Below, in pieces: positions 18,040-26,025 of a DNA stretch of 39,678 nt (the stretch's first letter is position 1; every line of letters starts with the position of its first letter). The notes under the pieces are model-generated. The model was not told the origin of the DNA and made no database searches. It saw only the letters and a list, made by a program, of their open reading frames with translations. The translations under genes were made by a program, and so were the position numbers. Location: NCBI GenBank assembly GCA_903847415.1, contig CAINDR010000020.1:1-39678 (forward strand). Direction: 5' to 3'. Origin of the DNA: Candidatus Falkowiibacteriota bacterium (GTDB taxonomy: Bacteria; Patescibacteriota; Patescibacteriia; Patescibacteriales; UBA12465).

Positions 18040-19415
18040 GATATCTTAGAAGGCCATTTCTTTTGCTTTTTCCTTTGTTGCTATTAACATTTTTTTTAAT
18101 TGCGCCAACTGCTAAGGCTGCTTGCGCCTGGCTAAATACCTGCAACCAAATCTACCACCTTGAAACTATAAGTGGTGGCTGTAGCGCTCCAGGAATAGCA
18201 CCAAATGCGAGTTCAAAATGTTGTTGTGATGGTGCTAATGTTACTGCCGCTCTAGTTAATGCCACCAACATGAGCTCCTGCAGTTGGCAACCCGCTTTAC
18301 TGGGAAAACCTTGTGGCTCTCTACCAACTTCTGCTGTTACCCAAGCAGATAGTTTTTGCTCTGGCAGCCAAAAAACTGACGTCAATGCTAGTTGTTGCTG
18401 TCTCCCAAAAGATGCTTTGATTGTTGTCAAACCAGCTGCTGTTTTAAATAATCCTTTTGATAACCTAAATATTGAAATCCCTGGATTATACAAATCACTT
18501 GGCTGTATCTACAATAAAGAAACCAAAAAATATGAATGCCCAAAAGTAAATTGCGAGGAAGGTGATAACGGCGCCGCTGCTTGCAACGTTCCTTGGATTG
18601 GCCAATATATTATTGCTATCTATAACTATGCTCTGATTGTAATCGGCTCAATTGCTGCGGTCACAATCATGATGGGTGGTTTATTATGGTTAATCTCTGG
18701 TAGTAATGCCTCTCGAATGAAAGTTGCTAAAGAAATGATTATTGGTAGTATTAGTGGTTTAGTAATTATGTTTTCTTCCTACATGATTATCTCCGTCGTA
18801 AACCCCAGGCTCTTAATCTTTAAGCCTATTAGTATTGGCTATATTGAACCTTATCCGCCAGATGAACCAAGCTCTGCCAGTGAAGTCAACGAACCTAGTA
18901 TTTTTAATGATGCTTGCAAGGCATTTAGAGCAACAAAGGGTACAAAATCTTGTGAAAATTTAGTCGGAAAAGAACCGGCAAATTTATCTAACGTTTTTGG
19001 TGGTGGCAAAAAAAGACTAAACGCTGACTTTGCTCAAAAATTAAAAGTCGCTCTAAAATGTGTGAAAGATAAAAATGGCGGTAAAGATATGTTTGTTGTT
19101 TCAGCTGGTGTTCGTACCGCCCAAGTATCTATGGATTTATATAACACTTACATAAACAATCCAAAAAATGCCAATAAAGCAGCTGATCCTTGCTGCTCAA
19201 GACATATGACGGGAAATGCTGTTGACCTTCAAAGAACCTCTTACACAGTGAACTGGTTTAACCCCGGTTTAACTGGAGAGAAAAAGAAAAAATTTATTGA
19301 CGAACAATGGGCTTATGTGAAATCAGTGGGCTTGGTTGATTGTATGAAACAAGCTGGAATACCAGGTGGGTTTGTGGATAGTGAGCCTTGGCATTGGTCA
19401 ACAAGTGGTCGTTAA
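18036..19415 (+). CDS. VirB2-like two-TM protein with Cys-rich N-domain fused to a C-terminal M15 (VanY/D-Ala-D-Ala carboxypeptidase-like) domain
   Basis: Signal peptide (APTAKAACAW); TM pair YALIVIGSIAAVTIMMGGLLWLISGSNASRMKVAKEMIIGSISGLVIMFSSYMIISVVNPR; M15 motifs SRHMTGNAVDL and SEPWHWS; overlaps porB stop by ATGA. Confidence 0.85.
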   Translation: MRYLRRPFLLLFPLLLLTFFLIAPTAKAACAWLNTCNQIYHLETISGGCSAPGIAPNASSKCCCDGANVTAALVNATNMSSCSWQPALLGKPCGSLPTSAVTQADSFCSGSQKTDVNASCCCLPKDALIVVKPAAVLNNPFDNLNIEIPGLYKSLGCIYNKETKKYECPKVNCEEGDNGAAACNVPWIGQYIIAIYNYALIVIGSIAAVTIMMGGLLWLISGSNASRMKVAKEMIIGSISGLVIMFSSYMIISVVNPRLLIFKPISIGYIEPYPPDEPSSASEVNEPSIFNDACKAFRATKGTKSCENLVGKEPANLSNVFGGGKKRLNADFAQKLKVALKCVKDKNGGKDMFVVSAGVRTAQVSMDLYNTYINNPKNANKAADPCCSRHMTGNAVDLQRTSYTVNWFNPGLTGEKKKKFIDEQWAYVKSVGLVDCMKQAGIPGGFVDSEPWHWSTSGR

Positions 19416-19426
19416 TTTTATATTTC

Positions 19427-19462
19427 AAAAAGACTGGCTCTTATCGGAGTCAGTCTTTTTTT
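19427..19462. terminator. Bidirectional intrinsic terminator between convergent genes
   Basis: aaaaagactggctc-ttatcg-gagtcagtcttttttt; 14-bp arms with one non-Watson-Crick pair. Confidence 0.9.
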
Positions 19463-19472
19463 AGTAACAAAA

Positions 19473-19877
19473 TTAATTACTCATCCGGTCCATCGCTTCA
19501 TTGGCGAGAGCATCAGCCTCCTTGTTTTTCTCTCGGGGGATATGAGTAAAAGTTAATTTTTTAAAATCTAAAGAAATATTATGAATCTTTAAAAATAATG
19601 GTGCTAGCTCTTGATTCTTTACTTTATATTCTCTTTTTAGTTGTTTTACTACTAACTCACTATCTAAAAAACAAGAAACTTCTTCCGCCCCTAGCTCTTT
19701 AGCCTTTTCAAGAGCCATAATCAAAGCTCGATATTCTGCTTGATTATTTGTGGTTTCACCAAGATAATGAGAAAGTCTCTCAATAATTTCATTTTTTTCA
19801 TTATACAAGACCGCCCCAATTCCGGCTGGACCAGGATTTCCTCTTGCACCGCCATCGGAGAAAGAAATTAATTTCAT
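19473..19877 (-). CDS. rnhA: Ribonuclease HI family protein
   Basis: FSDGGARGNPGPAGIGAVLY, NNQAEYRALIMALEKA, DSELVVKQL, HIPREKNKEADALANEA. Confidence 0.9.
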   Translation of the reverse strand: MKLISFSDGGARGNPGPAGIGAVLYNEKNEIIERLSHYLGETTNNQAEYRALIMALEKAKELGAEEVSCFLDSELVVKQLKREYKVKNQELAPLFLKIHNISLDFKKLTFTHIPREKNKEADALANEAMDRMSN

Positions 19878-21613
19878 ATTTTTTGTAAATCAATTATTTT
19901 TAATTGAATTTCTCGACGACCATTAAACTCATTCCACTCTGCAAAATAAGCGAGATCAACAAAATCACCAACCTCACATTGCTTGTAATCACTAGAGCCA
20001 CCAAAAGAAATTGCCCACAAATTAAAACCAGAATCATCCGCTAAACGAAATTTTACATGCTGACTATCAACACCCATATAAAATACTTCCAAAATTTTTA
20101 AACCACGACTCACAAATTTTGGCTGAGGATTGTGTTGACCAAAGGGAGAAAAAAGAGAAATTTCTGCCAATAGATCTTCTTTGACCGAAGAAAAAGGGAT
20201 TTCTTGTTCAATTTTAATTTTCGGCACTAAATTAAGATTACTTAATTTGCGACTAGCAATTTTTTCTAACTCCACCACAAAACGATCTAGTTTTTCCCGG
20301 CTATCCACACTAAATCCACAAGCCATCGGATGTCCACCATATTTTCCTACTAAACCATCTACATTTTGGGCAACCTCCTCAATCGCCTCAATTAAATTAA
20401 ACTCCTCAATCGAGCGACCAGAGCCCTTGAAACCATCCTCTGTTGAAGTGACCACAATTGTTGGACGATAATATCTTTCGCAAATTTTTCCCGCAACCAA
20501 ACCAATAATTCCCTCGCTCCAAATTTTTTCTTGATTTGAAATTGCCGCTAAAAAATATTTCTGACCAGCAGCAAATTGTTGATCAATTTGTGCCCTGGCC
20601 TCCCCAACTGCTTCTTCGGTAATTTTTTGACGATCACTGTTTCTTGTATTTAAATCCTTGGCAATTACTTCCGCCTTTGTTTTGTCATCGCAAACTAATA
20701 ATGCAAAAGCATTGTTAGCGTGATCCATTCGACTAGCAGCATTCAAGCGTGGTCCAATTTGAAAACCAATATTCCAAGATTCCAAACGACGAAGGTTGTC
20801 TAACTTAGAAACTTTTATTAATTCCAGCAACCCTGGTCTTTTTGTGCTATTTAAAACATCCAAACCACGACTAACTAAAGCCCGATTTTCACCCATCAAA
20901 GTGACCATATCCGCAACCGTTCCAATTGCTACCAAATCTAAAAGTCTTTCCAGTAAATAATGTTTTTGCTCATCTGATAATTTTGAACGAGAAACCAGCG
21001 CACTCGCTAATTTAAAAGAAACCCCAACTCCCGCCAGAAAACGAAAAGGATATTGATTACGACGATCAGCTGGATTAATAATCAGACAATCAGGTAAATC
21101 ATCCTCACTGTCTGGTAGGGTGTGATGATCGGTGATAATAATCTCCAAGCCACGCTCTTTGGCGTAAGCAACTTCTTGTTTATTTCTAATACCGGTATCA
21201 ACAGTGACTGCTAGTTTCACGCCTGAGGAAATCAGCTGATCAATTGCTTCTCGGTTCAAGCCATAGCCTTCACTTACTCGATCGGGTAAATAAACTTCAA
21301 CCCTAGCCTTTAAAATTTTGAGGGTTTCAAATAAAACAGCAGAGGCAGTAACACCGTCCGCGTCATAGTCACCATAAACCACAATTTTTTCACCAGCCTT
21401 AATCTTTGCAATCAAAAGATTAACCGCCCCATCCATGTCACGAAATAAAAAGGGATCATGAAAAGTTGATCCTGGGTCCAAAAAAGCCTCAATCTCATCT
21501 TCCGTCTTGAGATCACGATTATATAGTAATTGAGCCATTACTGGAGAAAAACCGGAATTTTCTGAAAAAAAACTTTCCGGTGCTAACGGATATACTTGCC
21601 AAATTTTTGACAT
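19874..21613 (-). CDS. recJ: Single-stranded-DNA-specific exonuclease RecJ (ORF opens at 21655; MSKIWQVYPL start preferred)
   Basis: VVYGDYDADGVTASAVL, VTVDTGI, ITDHHTLP, GPRLNAASRM, KYGGHPMACGFS; 4-bp overlap with rnhA. Confidence 0.95.
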   Translation of the reverse strand: MSKIWQVYPLAPESFFSENSGFSPVMAQLLYNRDLKTEDEIEAFLDPGSTFHDPFLFRDMDGAVNLLIAKIKAGEKIVVYGDYDADGVTASAVLFETLKILKARVEVYLPDRVSEGYGLNREAIDQLISSGVKLAVTVDTGIRNKQEVAYAKERGLEIIITDHHTLPDSEDDLPDCLIINPADRRNQYPFRFLAGVGVSFKLASALVSRSKLSDEQKHYLLERLLDLVAIGTVADMVTLMGENRALVSRGLDVLNSTKRPGLLELIKVSKLDNLRRLESWNIGFQIGPRLNAASRMDHANNAFALLVCDDKTKAEVIAKDLNTRNSDRQKITEEAVGEARAQIDQQFAAGQKYFLAAISNQEKIWSEGIIGLVAGKICERYYRPTIVVTSTEDGFKGSGRSIEEFNLIEAIEEVAQNVDGLVGKYGGHPMACGFSVDSREKLDRFVVELEKIASRKLSNLNLVPKIKIEQEIPFSSVKEDLLAEISLFSPFGQHNPQPKFVSRGLKILEVFYMGVDSQHVKFRLADDSGFNLWAISFGGSSDYKQCEVGDFVDLAYFAEWNEFNGRREIQLKIIDLQKI

Positions 21614-21733
21614 AAGAATTAAATCAATAGAAAATTGAGCCAAAAGTCCAAGCAAGCATGGAAATCATTACCATCAAGGAAATTAAAACCGTTATCGCTT
21701 TAAAAATTTTTCTTCTTTTAATTTTCATAGATA

Positions 21734-23557
21734 TTATTGTCTTTTTAAAATTTTTACAAAGGTGTCTGGTGGAATTTCAACACTTCCTTTTCCGGCCGCC
21801 ATCATCTTTTTTTTGCCTTTTTTTTGCTTTTCTAGTAATTTTCTTTTTCGAGAAACATCTCCGCCATAAAGCTTGGCGGTTACATCTTTGCGCATCGCAC
21901 TAATTCTTTCGGCAGCAATCACCTTTGCACCAACCGAAGCTTGCAGCTTCAAAACAAACATCTGCTTTGGTAGAGTGTCTTTTAGAATTTTAACAATTTC
22001 TTTCCCTTCCCGAAAAGCATCATCACGATAAACAATTGTCGACAAAGATTCCACCATTTCCTCGGCAACCATAATATCCATCTTCACCACATCTGCTTCT
22101 CGGTAATCAAAAAATTCATAGTTTAAAGAAGCATAACCAGATGAACCACTTTTTATTTTATCATAAAAATCAGTTAAAATGGCCGACATTGGGATTTCAT
22201 AATGAAGCATCACGCGAGCGTCATCACCTTCTGCTGAAAGATATTCCGTATTTTTATAGACACCTCTTTTTTCCTGAGCAACTTTCATGATGTTTCCTAA
22301 ATATATCTTAGGGGTAATCACGTCTAATTTCACCCAAGGCTCTCGAATTAGATCAATTTCCGTGGGATCTGGTAACCTTTGCGGGGTACGAACAACAATC
22401 TCCTCACCATCACTTTTTAGAACTTGGTAAGCAACACTTGGCACTGTGATAATTAAATCTAAATCATATTCTCGACGCAATCTTTCCTGAAAAACTTCCA
22501 AGTGAAGCAAGCCTAAAAACCCACAACGAAAACCGAGTCCAAGAGCATCTGAGCGTTCTGGTTCATAAGCAAGAGCAGCGTCATTCAACTTTAATCTTTC
22601 CATTGCCTCCCTAAGCTCCTTAAAATCACTGCCTTCGCGAGGAAACACTCCCGCAAAAACCATTGGCTTCACTTCTTGATACCCATGAAGGGCTTCTAGT
22701 TCTTTTTGGTCTGCCTGACTAATTGCAGTGCTGATGGTGTCACCAACACGACAATCACCAACTTGCTTGAAGCCAGTAATAATATAACCAATTTCACCTT
22801 CTTTTAATTCGCCAGTGGAAAAATAATCCGGCTTAAAAATACCAATATCCAAAACTTCACTTTCAGCTTCAGCGATGATTAAGCGAATCTTGTCACCCTT
22901 CTTGATGCTGCCATTAAAAACTCGCACATAAGCAACTACACCTTTATATTCATCGTATTTCGAATCAAAAATTAAGGCACGAGAAAGTGCTGGATTTTTG
23001 GTTGCTGAGCTTTTTGGACTTGGACCATTTTTAATTACTGATTGCAAAATTTCCACAACTCCTTCACCGGTTTTTCCAGAAGCACACAAAATTTCATCTT
23101 CCCGACAGCCAATTAATTTAATAATTTCTGCTTTTGTTTTTGGGACATCAGCCGCTGGTAAATCAATTTTATTGACCACTGGGATAATGTTCAAATCTTG
23201 TTCAAGAGCTAAATATAGATTTGCTAAAGTTTGTGCTTGAATTCCTTGTGTGCAATCCACTAACAAAACTGCTGTTTCTACTGCTGCTAAGGAGCGCGAA
23301 ACTTCATAAGAAAAGTCAACGTGACCCGGGGTGTCAATTAAATTCAACTGATAACCCTCAAAATTCATGGTGACTGGTTGTAGTTTGATTGTAATTCCTC
23401 GCTCACGTTCAATGTCCATGCCATCAAGAATTTGATCTTTCATCTTTCGTTTATCGACTGTGCCAGTGACCTCTAGCATTCGATCGGCAAGGGTGGACTT
23501 GCCGTGATCAATGTGAGCAATAATACAAAAATTTCTGATTTTTTCACTTCTATTCAT
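21734..23557 (-). CDS. lepA: Elongation factor 4 (LepA)
   Basis: FCIIAHIDHGKSTLADRMLE, DTPGHVDFSYEVSRSL, NKIDLP; typical LepA C-terminus LYGGDVSRKRKLLEKQKKGKKKM. Confidence 0.97.
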   Translation of the reverse strand: MNRSEKIRNFCIIAHIDHGKSTLADRMLEVTGTVDKRKMKDQILDGMDIERERGITIKLQPVTMNFEGYQLNLIDTPGHVDFSYEVSRSLAAVETAVLLVDCTQGIQAQTLANLYLALEQDLNIIPVVNKIDLPAADVPKTKAEIIKLIGCREDEILCASGKTGEGVVEILQSVIKNGPSPKSSATKNPALSRALIFDSKYDEYKGVVAYVRVFNGSIKKGDKIRLIIAEAESEVLDIGIFKPDYFSTGELKEGEIGYIITGFKQVGDCRVGDTISTAISQADQKELEALHGYQEVKPMVFAGVFPREGSDFKELREAMERLKLNDAALAYEPERSDALGLGFRCGFLGLLHLEVFQERLRREYDLDLIITVPSVAYQVLKSDGEEIVVRTPQRLPDPTEIDLIREPWVKLDVITPKIYLGNIMKVAQEKRGVYKNTEYLSAEGDDARVMLHYEIPMSAILTDFYDKIKSGSSGYASLNYEFFDYREADVVKMDIMVAEEMVESLSTIVYRDDAFREGKEIVKILKDTLPKQMFVLKLQASVGAKVIAAERISAMRKDVTAKLYGGDVSRKRKLLEKQKKGKKKMMAAGKGSVEIPPDTFVKILKRQ

Positions 23558-23563
23558 AAATTC

Positions 23564-23592
23564 ATCTTACTTGATTTGCCAAAAGCGGTCAA
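23564..23592 (-). promoter_or_regulatory. Predicted sigma70-like promoter of lepA, placing +1 at or next to the ATG
   Basis: TTGACC-17 bp-TAAGAT-6 bp-ATG (minus strand). Confidence 0.6.
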
Positions 23593-23781
23593 TGGATGTC
23601 GCTAATATTTGACGAATTTTGCTTATAGTTTTAGATTAATTATTAACAAATTTTTATTAATATTATTAATGATGATTAACAATATAAGTCCTTTAAAAAA
23701 ATTTGGCTAGCAAGCCTCTAATGAGATAATCCGCAAAAAGACAGGTATTGTACTAAAAGTTTGAATGTACTAATCTTTCTC

Positions 23782-23810
23782 TTGACAAAATATAATAACT
23801 GTGATATAAT
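23782..23810 (+). promoter_or_regulatory. Consensus sigma70-type promoter (TTGACA-17-TATAAT, extended -10 TGa)
   Basis: cTTGACAaaatataataactgTGaTATAAT. Confidence 0.85.
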
Positions 23811-23880
23811 TTATTTTGTTAGTTTTTGATCATTAATAATCAATTACCCCATTTTTCTAACAAACTCCTCTAGTCAATTC

Positions 23881-23936
23881 TTATCTGAATTATTTTTAAA
23901 TTAATTACTCTATTGATTTCAAAATAATTCAGATAA
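23881..23936 (+). promoter_or_regulatory. Inverted repeat in predicted 5' leader of the 114-aa gene (16-bp perfect arms 23881-23896 / 23921-23936)
   Basis: ttatctgaattatttt ... aaaataattcagataa. Confidence 0.85.
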
Positions 23937-23964
23937 TGTCATCTGGAGGAAAAAAAATAAAAAA

Positions 23965-24309
23965 ATGGAAACAAAAAATTATATTTTGATAGCAATAACA
24001 ATAATCGCTATCATCGCTTTTGTAATCAACTATTTCGAAAAAAGAAATAGATTGATCAGAAAATTTAAAGCAAATAAATCATTCCCCAAGTGGAGTGAGT
24101 ATAACAAAAGAGAAAGCATGCTTTCTATAAACTGGTTCGTGGGCCACAGAAATAGCCCAGAGTACGTAAATATCTATGAGTTTGATTTTAAGAATCAAAC
24201 CTCTACCCATTATCAGAATACTGATAACGGAAGAAAGGAGATATTCTCTGGAACACTTTCTGAGGGTATCGAAAAATATATCTCAAAAAACAAAAAGGCT
24301 ATTTCATAG
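23965..24309 (+). CDS. Hypothetical small membrane protein (114 aa)
   Basis: N-terminal TM (YILIAITIIAIIAFVINYF); SD-like ggagg at 23944-23950; upstream consensus promoter; downstream terminator. Confidence 0.75.
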   Translation: METKNYILIAITIIAIIAFVINYFEKRNRLIRKFKANKSFPKWSEYNKRESMLSINWFVGHRNSPEYVNIYEFDFKNQTSTHYQNTDNGRKEIFSGTLSEGIEKYISKNKKAIS

Positions 24310-24319
24310 TCTTTTTTTA
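24292..24319. terminator. Intrinsic terminator overlapping the stop of the 114-aa ORF
   Basis: aaaaaggctat-ttc-atagtctttttttat. Confidence 0.8.
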
Positions 24320-24334
24320 TTTTTCCTAAAGAAT

Positions 24335-25948
24335 TTAATTCCCTCTCGCCTCACCCTGATCATCAACAGAAACTGATTTAAAGCGCCAACGACTTTTTAA
24401 GGCAGAAATAAAGCTATCCATTTCTTCACTTCCTAACATTTTACAGATAAAAGCATAAATCAAAGTGCCGGCCACAAAAGACACTGATAACTGAACAAAA
24501 ACACCATAAAATCTAGTCATATCAATATAGGGCCAAACAGCAACTTTGGAAATTTGAATCGCAACTCCAGCCAAAAGTGCGGCAGCAGAATATTTCAAAG
24601 CACTAATAAAAATTGGAAAAGCATTAAAAATGGGAATTTCCACATACAAGAAAAGCCAAAGTAAAACGAAATTTAAAGCACTAGAAATTGAAGCGGCAAT
24701 TGCCAAGCCAGTTACTCCCATTTTCTTTCCTAAAAACCAAGAAAGAATAAGATTAACCAACACACTAAGAGCTCCAATATACAGAGGGGTTTTTGAATTA
24801 TGACGAGCATAAAAAACTCTCACCAACAAAGGTGCAGCTGCTTGAGCAACTAAGCTAGCTGAAAAAAGACCCAGGGCATTCATCGTTTGAACGGTGTCGT
24901 TCCAGTCGAAAGCTCCAGTTCCCAGAACTACTCTAATAATCTGAGCTCGAAGAGTAATAATAAAAACCGTTGCCGGAATCACAAAGAACATAATCTGCCT
25001 CATGGTAGTGCTAAATTTTTTTAACAAAACTTCCGAATTAAAAGCATTTTCCGAAAAAGAAGGAAAAGCCGCAATTGCAAAAGACACCCCAAAGATTCCG
25101 ACTGGGAAAGAAGCTAAATTATTGGCAAAATTAAAAATTGCTAAAGAACCACTCGGCAACATCGAAGCGATAACAGTCGTAAAAAGCAAGCCAACCTGAG
25201 ATACGGCCAAACTCAAAGTTCTCGGAATCATCATTTTGCCAATTTTTCTAGTATTCAAGTCTCGATAATCGAGAATCAACGACCACCTAAAGCCCAAACT
25301 AAAGACAGCTGGTAGTTGAATTGCTGCGTGTAAAAAAGCACCAATCACCACCCCCCAGGCCAAGCCATAGATCCCAAACCATCGAGAAAGATACAAAGCA
25401 CCAAAAATAATACCTAAATTATAAGCCATTGGCGCGATTGAATAGACCAAAAATCTTTTAGTAGATTGCAAAATACCACCCAAAACACCAGAAATTCCTA
25501 AAAATAAAGGTGACAAAAACATCACTCGAGTCAATTTGGCAGTCAGTAATTGTGCTTCGCTACTAAAACCAGGGGCAATAATTTTCACTAGCGGATTAGC
25601 AAAAATAATTCCCAATATCGAAAGTCCGAGAATCGACAAAGAAAGAAAATTTAAAACATTACTGGCTAACTTCCAGGCCTCCTTTTTTTCTTCTTCATCT
25701 TTTTTGAGCAGTGTTGTAAAAACTGGAATAAATCCCGCCGATAAAGCCCCTAGAACTACTAAGTTAAAAATTAAATCAGGCACGCGAAAAGCAGCATAAT
25801 AAATATCTAAAGCCTCACCAGCACCAAACTGTCCAGCCAAAATACGATCACGAATCACCCCAAGAAATCTGGATAACAAAGAAGACAATGCCACAAGAGC
25901 TGCTGCTAAAGTAATGCTATTTATTTGTCCGCTTCGCTTCTTTTTCAT
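24335..25948 (-). CDS. murJ: Lipid II flippase MurJ/MviN family (ORF opens at 25969; MKKKRSGQ start preferred)
   Basis: ALVALSSLLSRFLGVIRDRILAGQFGAGEALDIYYAAFRVPDLIFNLV; about 14 TM helices. Confidence 0.93.
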   Translation of the reverse strand: MKKKRSGQINSITLAAALVALSSLLSRFLGVIRDRILAGQFGAGEALDIYYAAFRVPDLIFNLVVLGALSAGFIPVFTTLLKKDEEEKKEAWKLASNVLNFLSLSILGLSILGIIFANPLVKIIAPGFSSEAQLLTAKLTRVMFLSPLFLGISGVLGGILQSTKRFLVYSIAPMAYNLGIIFGALYLSRWFGIYGLAWGVVIGAFLHAAIQLPAVFSLGFRWSLILDYRDLNTRKIGKMMIPRTLSLAVSQVGLLFTTVIASMLPSGSLAIFNFANNLASFPVGIFGVSFAIAAFPSFSENAFNSEVLLKKFSTTMRQIMFFVIPATVFIITLRAQIIRVVLGTGAFDWNDTVQTMNALGLFSASLVAQAAAPLLVRVFYARHNSKTPLYIGALSVLVNLILSWFLGKKMGVTGLAIAASISSALNFVLLWLFLYVEIPIFNAFPIFISALKYSAAALLAGVAIQISKVAVWPYIDMTRFYGVFVQLSVSFVAGTLIYAFICKMLGSEEMDSFISALKSRWRFKSVSVDDQGEARGN

Positions 25949-25957
25949 AATAAATAA

Positions 25958-25966
25958 ATTATAGCA
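25958..25966 (-). promoter_or_regulatory. Extended -10 element (TGCTATAAT) 9 bp upstream of the murJ ATG
   Basis: TGCTATAAT-ttatttatt-ATG on minus strand; no good -35. Confidence 0.55.
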
Positions 25967-25975
25967 CAAACTCTC

Positions 25976-26011
25976 AAAAAAAATCCGCCCCTAATGAGAG
26001 GACGGATTTTT
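25976..26011 (-). terminator. Intrinsic terminator of rpoBC
   Basis: minus strand: aaaaatccgtcc-tctcatta-ggggcggatttttttt. Confidence 0.9.
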
Positions 26012-26025
26012 AAAATAACTAATAA

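Noticed and set aside
14576-19415. Possible multiheme or extracellular electron-transfer role for Cys-rich proteins next to POR
   Set aside because: No CxxCH heme-binding motifs seen in the pilin-like proteins or the giant protein; only a disulfide interpretation is supported.
21658-21903. 81-aa + strand ORF downstream of recJ start
   Set aside because: C-terminal two thirds is antisense to the conserved lepA C-terminus; likely spurious.
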